Source: Porphyromonas sp. COT-239 OH1446 (lineage in GTDB: Bacteria > Bacteroidota > Bacteroidia > Bacteroidales > Porphyromonadaceae). From it: a DNA stretch of 64,000 nucleotides. The notes below the pieces were generated by a model. It was not told the DNA's origin. It worked only from the letters and a program-made list of their open reading frames with translations, and ran no database searches. The stretch covers positions 1 through 64,000 of the forward strand of contig NZ_JRAO01000005.1 of assembly GCF_000768875.1 (NCBI RefSeq), in the 5' to 3' direction. The position numbers were made by a program, and so were the translations under genes. This document shows, one piece after another, positions 63,207 through 64,000 of the stretch. Numbering within the stretch: position 1 is the first letter of the stretch; each line of letters opens with the position of its first letter.

Positions 63207-63230
63207 TGTCTGCATATTTGGAGCATAGTC

Positions 63231-64000
63231 GTGTTTAAGAAAATAGATCTATATACACTCAAGACCTTCCTGCCACTCCTTGTGATGACCTCGCTAATCT
63301 GCTGGTTCATCGTGCTGATGCAGTTCCTCTGGCGTTATATGGACGAGTTGGTGGGCAAGGGTCTGAGCCTTACGGTCGTGGCAGAGATCGTTTTCTATGC
63401 CTCCATGTATCTCGTGCGTCAGGCCCTCCCACTGGGTATCCTATTGGCCTCGCTCATCACCTTTGGCAATATGGGCGAACGCCTCGAGCTCCTCTCGATG
63501 AAGGCCTCTGGCGTATCGCTCTATCGTATCATGAGCCCCCTCTTAATTGCCGTCTTTGGGGTTGGACTTTGGCTCTACCACTTCCAGAACAACTTCATGA
63601 TTACTTCCGAGGTGCGCATGTGGACACTCCTGTATTCAGCTCGTTATTCAGCTCCTGAGCTAGAGGTCCCCGAGGGGAGCTTTTATAATGGGATCACGGG
63701 CTACAGTATGTTTGTCAAGCACCGAGACAGAGAGACAGGTCGTCTCGAGGATGTCATGCTCTATGACTATAAGTCGGGAGTCGATAGGACGCGCATCATT
63801 CGAGCAGATTCTGCCCGTATGGCTATGGACGATAGCAAGCTCTATCTCTCGCTCAAGCTCTATCAAGGACAGAGCTTCGAGAACCTCGAGGATCCTCCTG
63901 GCACACAAGATAATGCCCCGATTCCTCATGCCATAGAACGATTTGATCTCAAGGAGATCCTTATTCCCTTCAATGCAAACTTCAATCGACAGGATGAGAA
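63231..64000 (+). CDS. LptF/LptG-family permease (partial, runs off window)
   Basis: An open frame from GTG 63231 to the window end gives 256 codons without a stop. The N-terminus (FKKIDLYTLKTFLPLLVMTSLICWFIVLMQFLW in parts) is the first membrane helix of YjgP/YjgQ proteins, followed by RYMDELVGKGLSLTVVAEIV and ALPLGILLASLITFGNMGERLELLSMKASG, the conserved cytoplasmic coupling segment. A periplasmic beta-jellyroll part begins near residue 120. With LptB these permeases extract LPS from the inner membrane. No upstream ATG is available; GTG fits the promoter. The C-terminal half lies beyond the window. Confidence 0.9.
   Translation, partial: MFKKIDLYTLKTFLPLLVMTSLICWFIVLMQFLWRYMDELVGKGLSLTVVAEIVFYASMYLVRQALPLGILLASLITFGNMGERLELLSMKASGVSLYRIMSPLLIAVFGVGLWLYHFQNNFMITSEVRMWTLLYSARYSAPELEVPEGSFYNGITGYSMFVKHRDRETGRLEDVMLYDYKSGVDRTRIIRADSARMAMDDSKLYLSLKLYQGQSFENLEDPPGTQDNAPIPHAIERFDLKEILIPFNANFNRQDE

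Overview
The window reads as chromosome from a GC-rich member of the Bacteroidia, most likely Porphyromonas or a close relative. The evidence is the repeated TAnnTTTG -7 promoter box typical of Bacteroidetes, the gene families present (class III fructose-1,6-bisphosphatase, GH92 mannosidase, GH33 sialidase, DUF2807 'GIN' protein, pyruvoyl arginine decarboxylase, LptE next to a sigma-54 activator and secG) and gene neighbourhoods of the Bacteroides/Porphyromonas type. The genus is an inference; no rRNA or tRNA gene was recognised.

Layout. 1-383 is the end of an IS3-like element running off the left edge. 594-3557 is a four-gene unit: sigma-54 activator, lptE, a TPR-like protein and secG. 3809-7130 holds a sialidase and a histidine-rich zinc exporter, facing tyrS across a shared terminator. 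9022-15641 carries a RelA/SpoT protein, class III fbp and PBP1a. 15880-19571 has a TlpA-type lipoprotein, a membrane protein with a winged-helix regulator, and an orphan histidine kinase. 19848-24479 has a SPOR lipoprotein, murB, an MBL-LipB fusion, a DUF2721 protein and a GIN-domain protein. 24605-34152 has anaerobic sulfatase maturase, uvrA, a PD40-like protein, a nucleoside phosphorylase, a lipoprotein and comM/yifB. 34468-40354 is a minus-strand operon: ruvX, def, a large TPR protein, an ABC-F protein and a small TPR protein. 40844-43042 has pyrH, frr and a surface protein. 43139-46532 is Sua5/YrdC, ClC and fmt. 47104-51253 has arginine decarboxylase, GH92 mannosidase and nagA. 51258-57071 has xth, a SNF2 helicase and mazG. 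57075-60822 has dsbD, an RluA-type pseudouridine synthase, a small membrane protein and divIC/ftsB. 61423 to the end has a YbiT-like ABC-F protein and the start of an LptF/LptG permease.

Functionally most of the window is housekeeping: envelope building (LptE, LptF/G, MurB, PBP1a, DivIC, SecG), translation (TyrS, Fmt, Def, Frr, ABC-F, Sua5), repair (UvrA, ExoIII, RuvX, MazG) and redox folding (DsbD, TlpA). Sialidase, GH92 mannosidase, NagA and sulfatase maturase together point to foraging on host glycans.

The least explained signal is intergenic. Seven gaps hold clusters of one degenerate repeat family on a 23-bp lattice in both orientations. Two further gaps hold arrays of short palindromes with an exact 22-bp period: AAACGTATACGTTT upstream of uvrA, and GCACCC-N6-GGGTGC upstream of xth. 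Other points of note are the single-chain MBL-LipB protein, a Rel protein with a ruined hydrolase site but an RxKD synthetase motif, probable leaderless starts for uvrA and ruvX, and a palindrome beside the -7 box of a membrane-protein/regulator pair.
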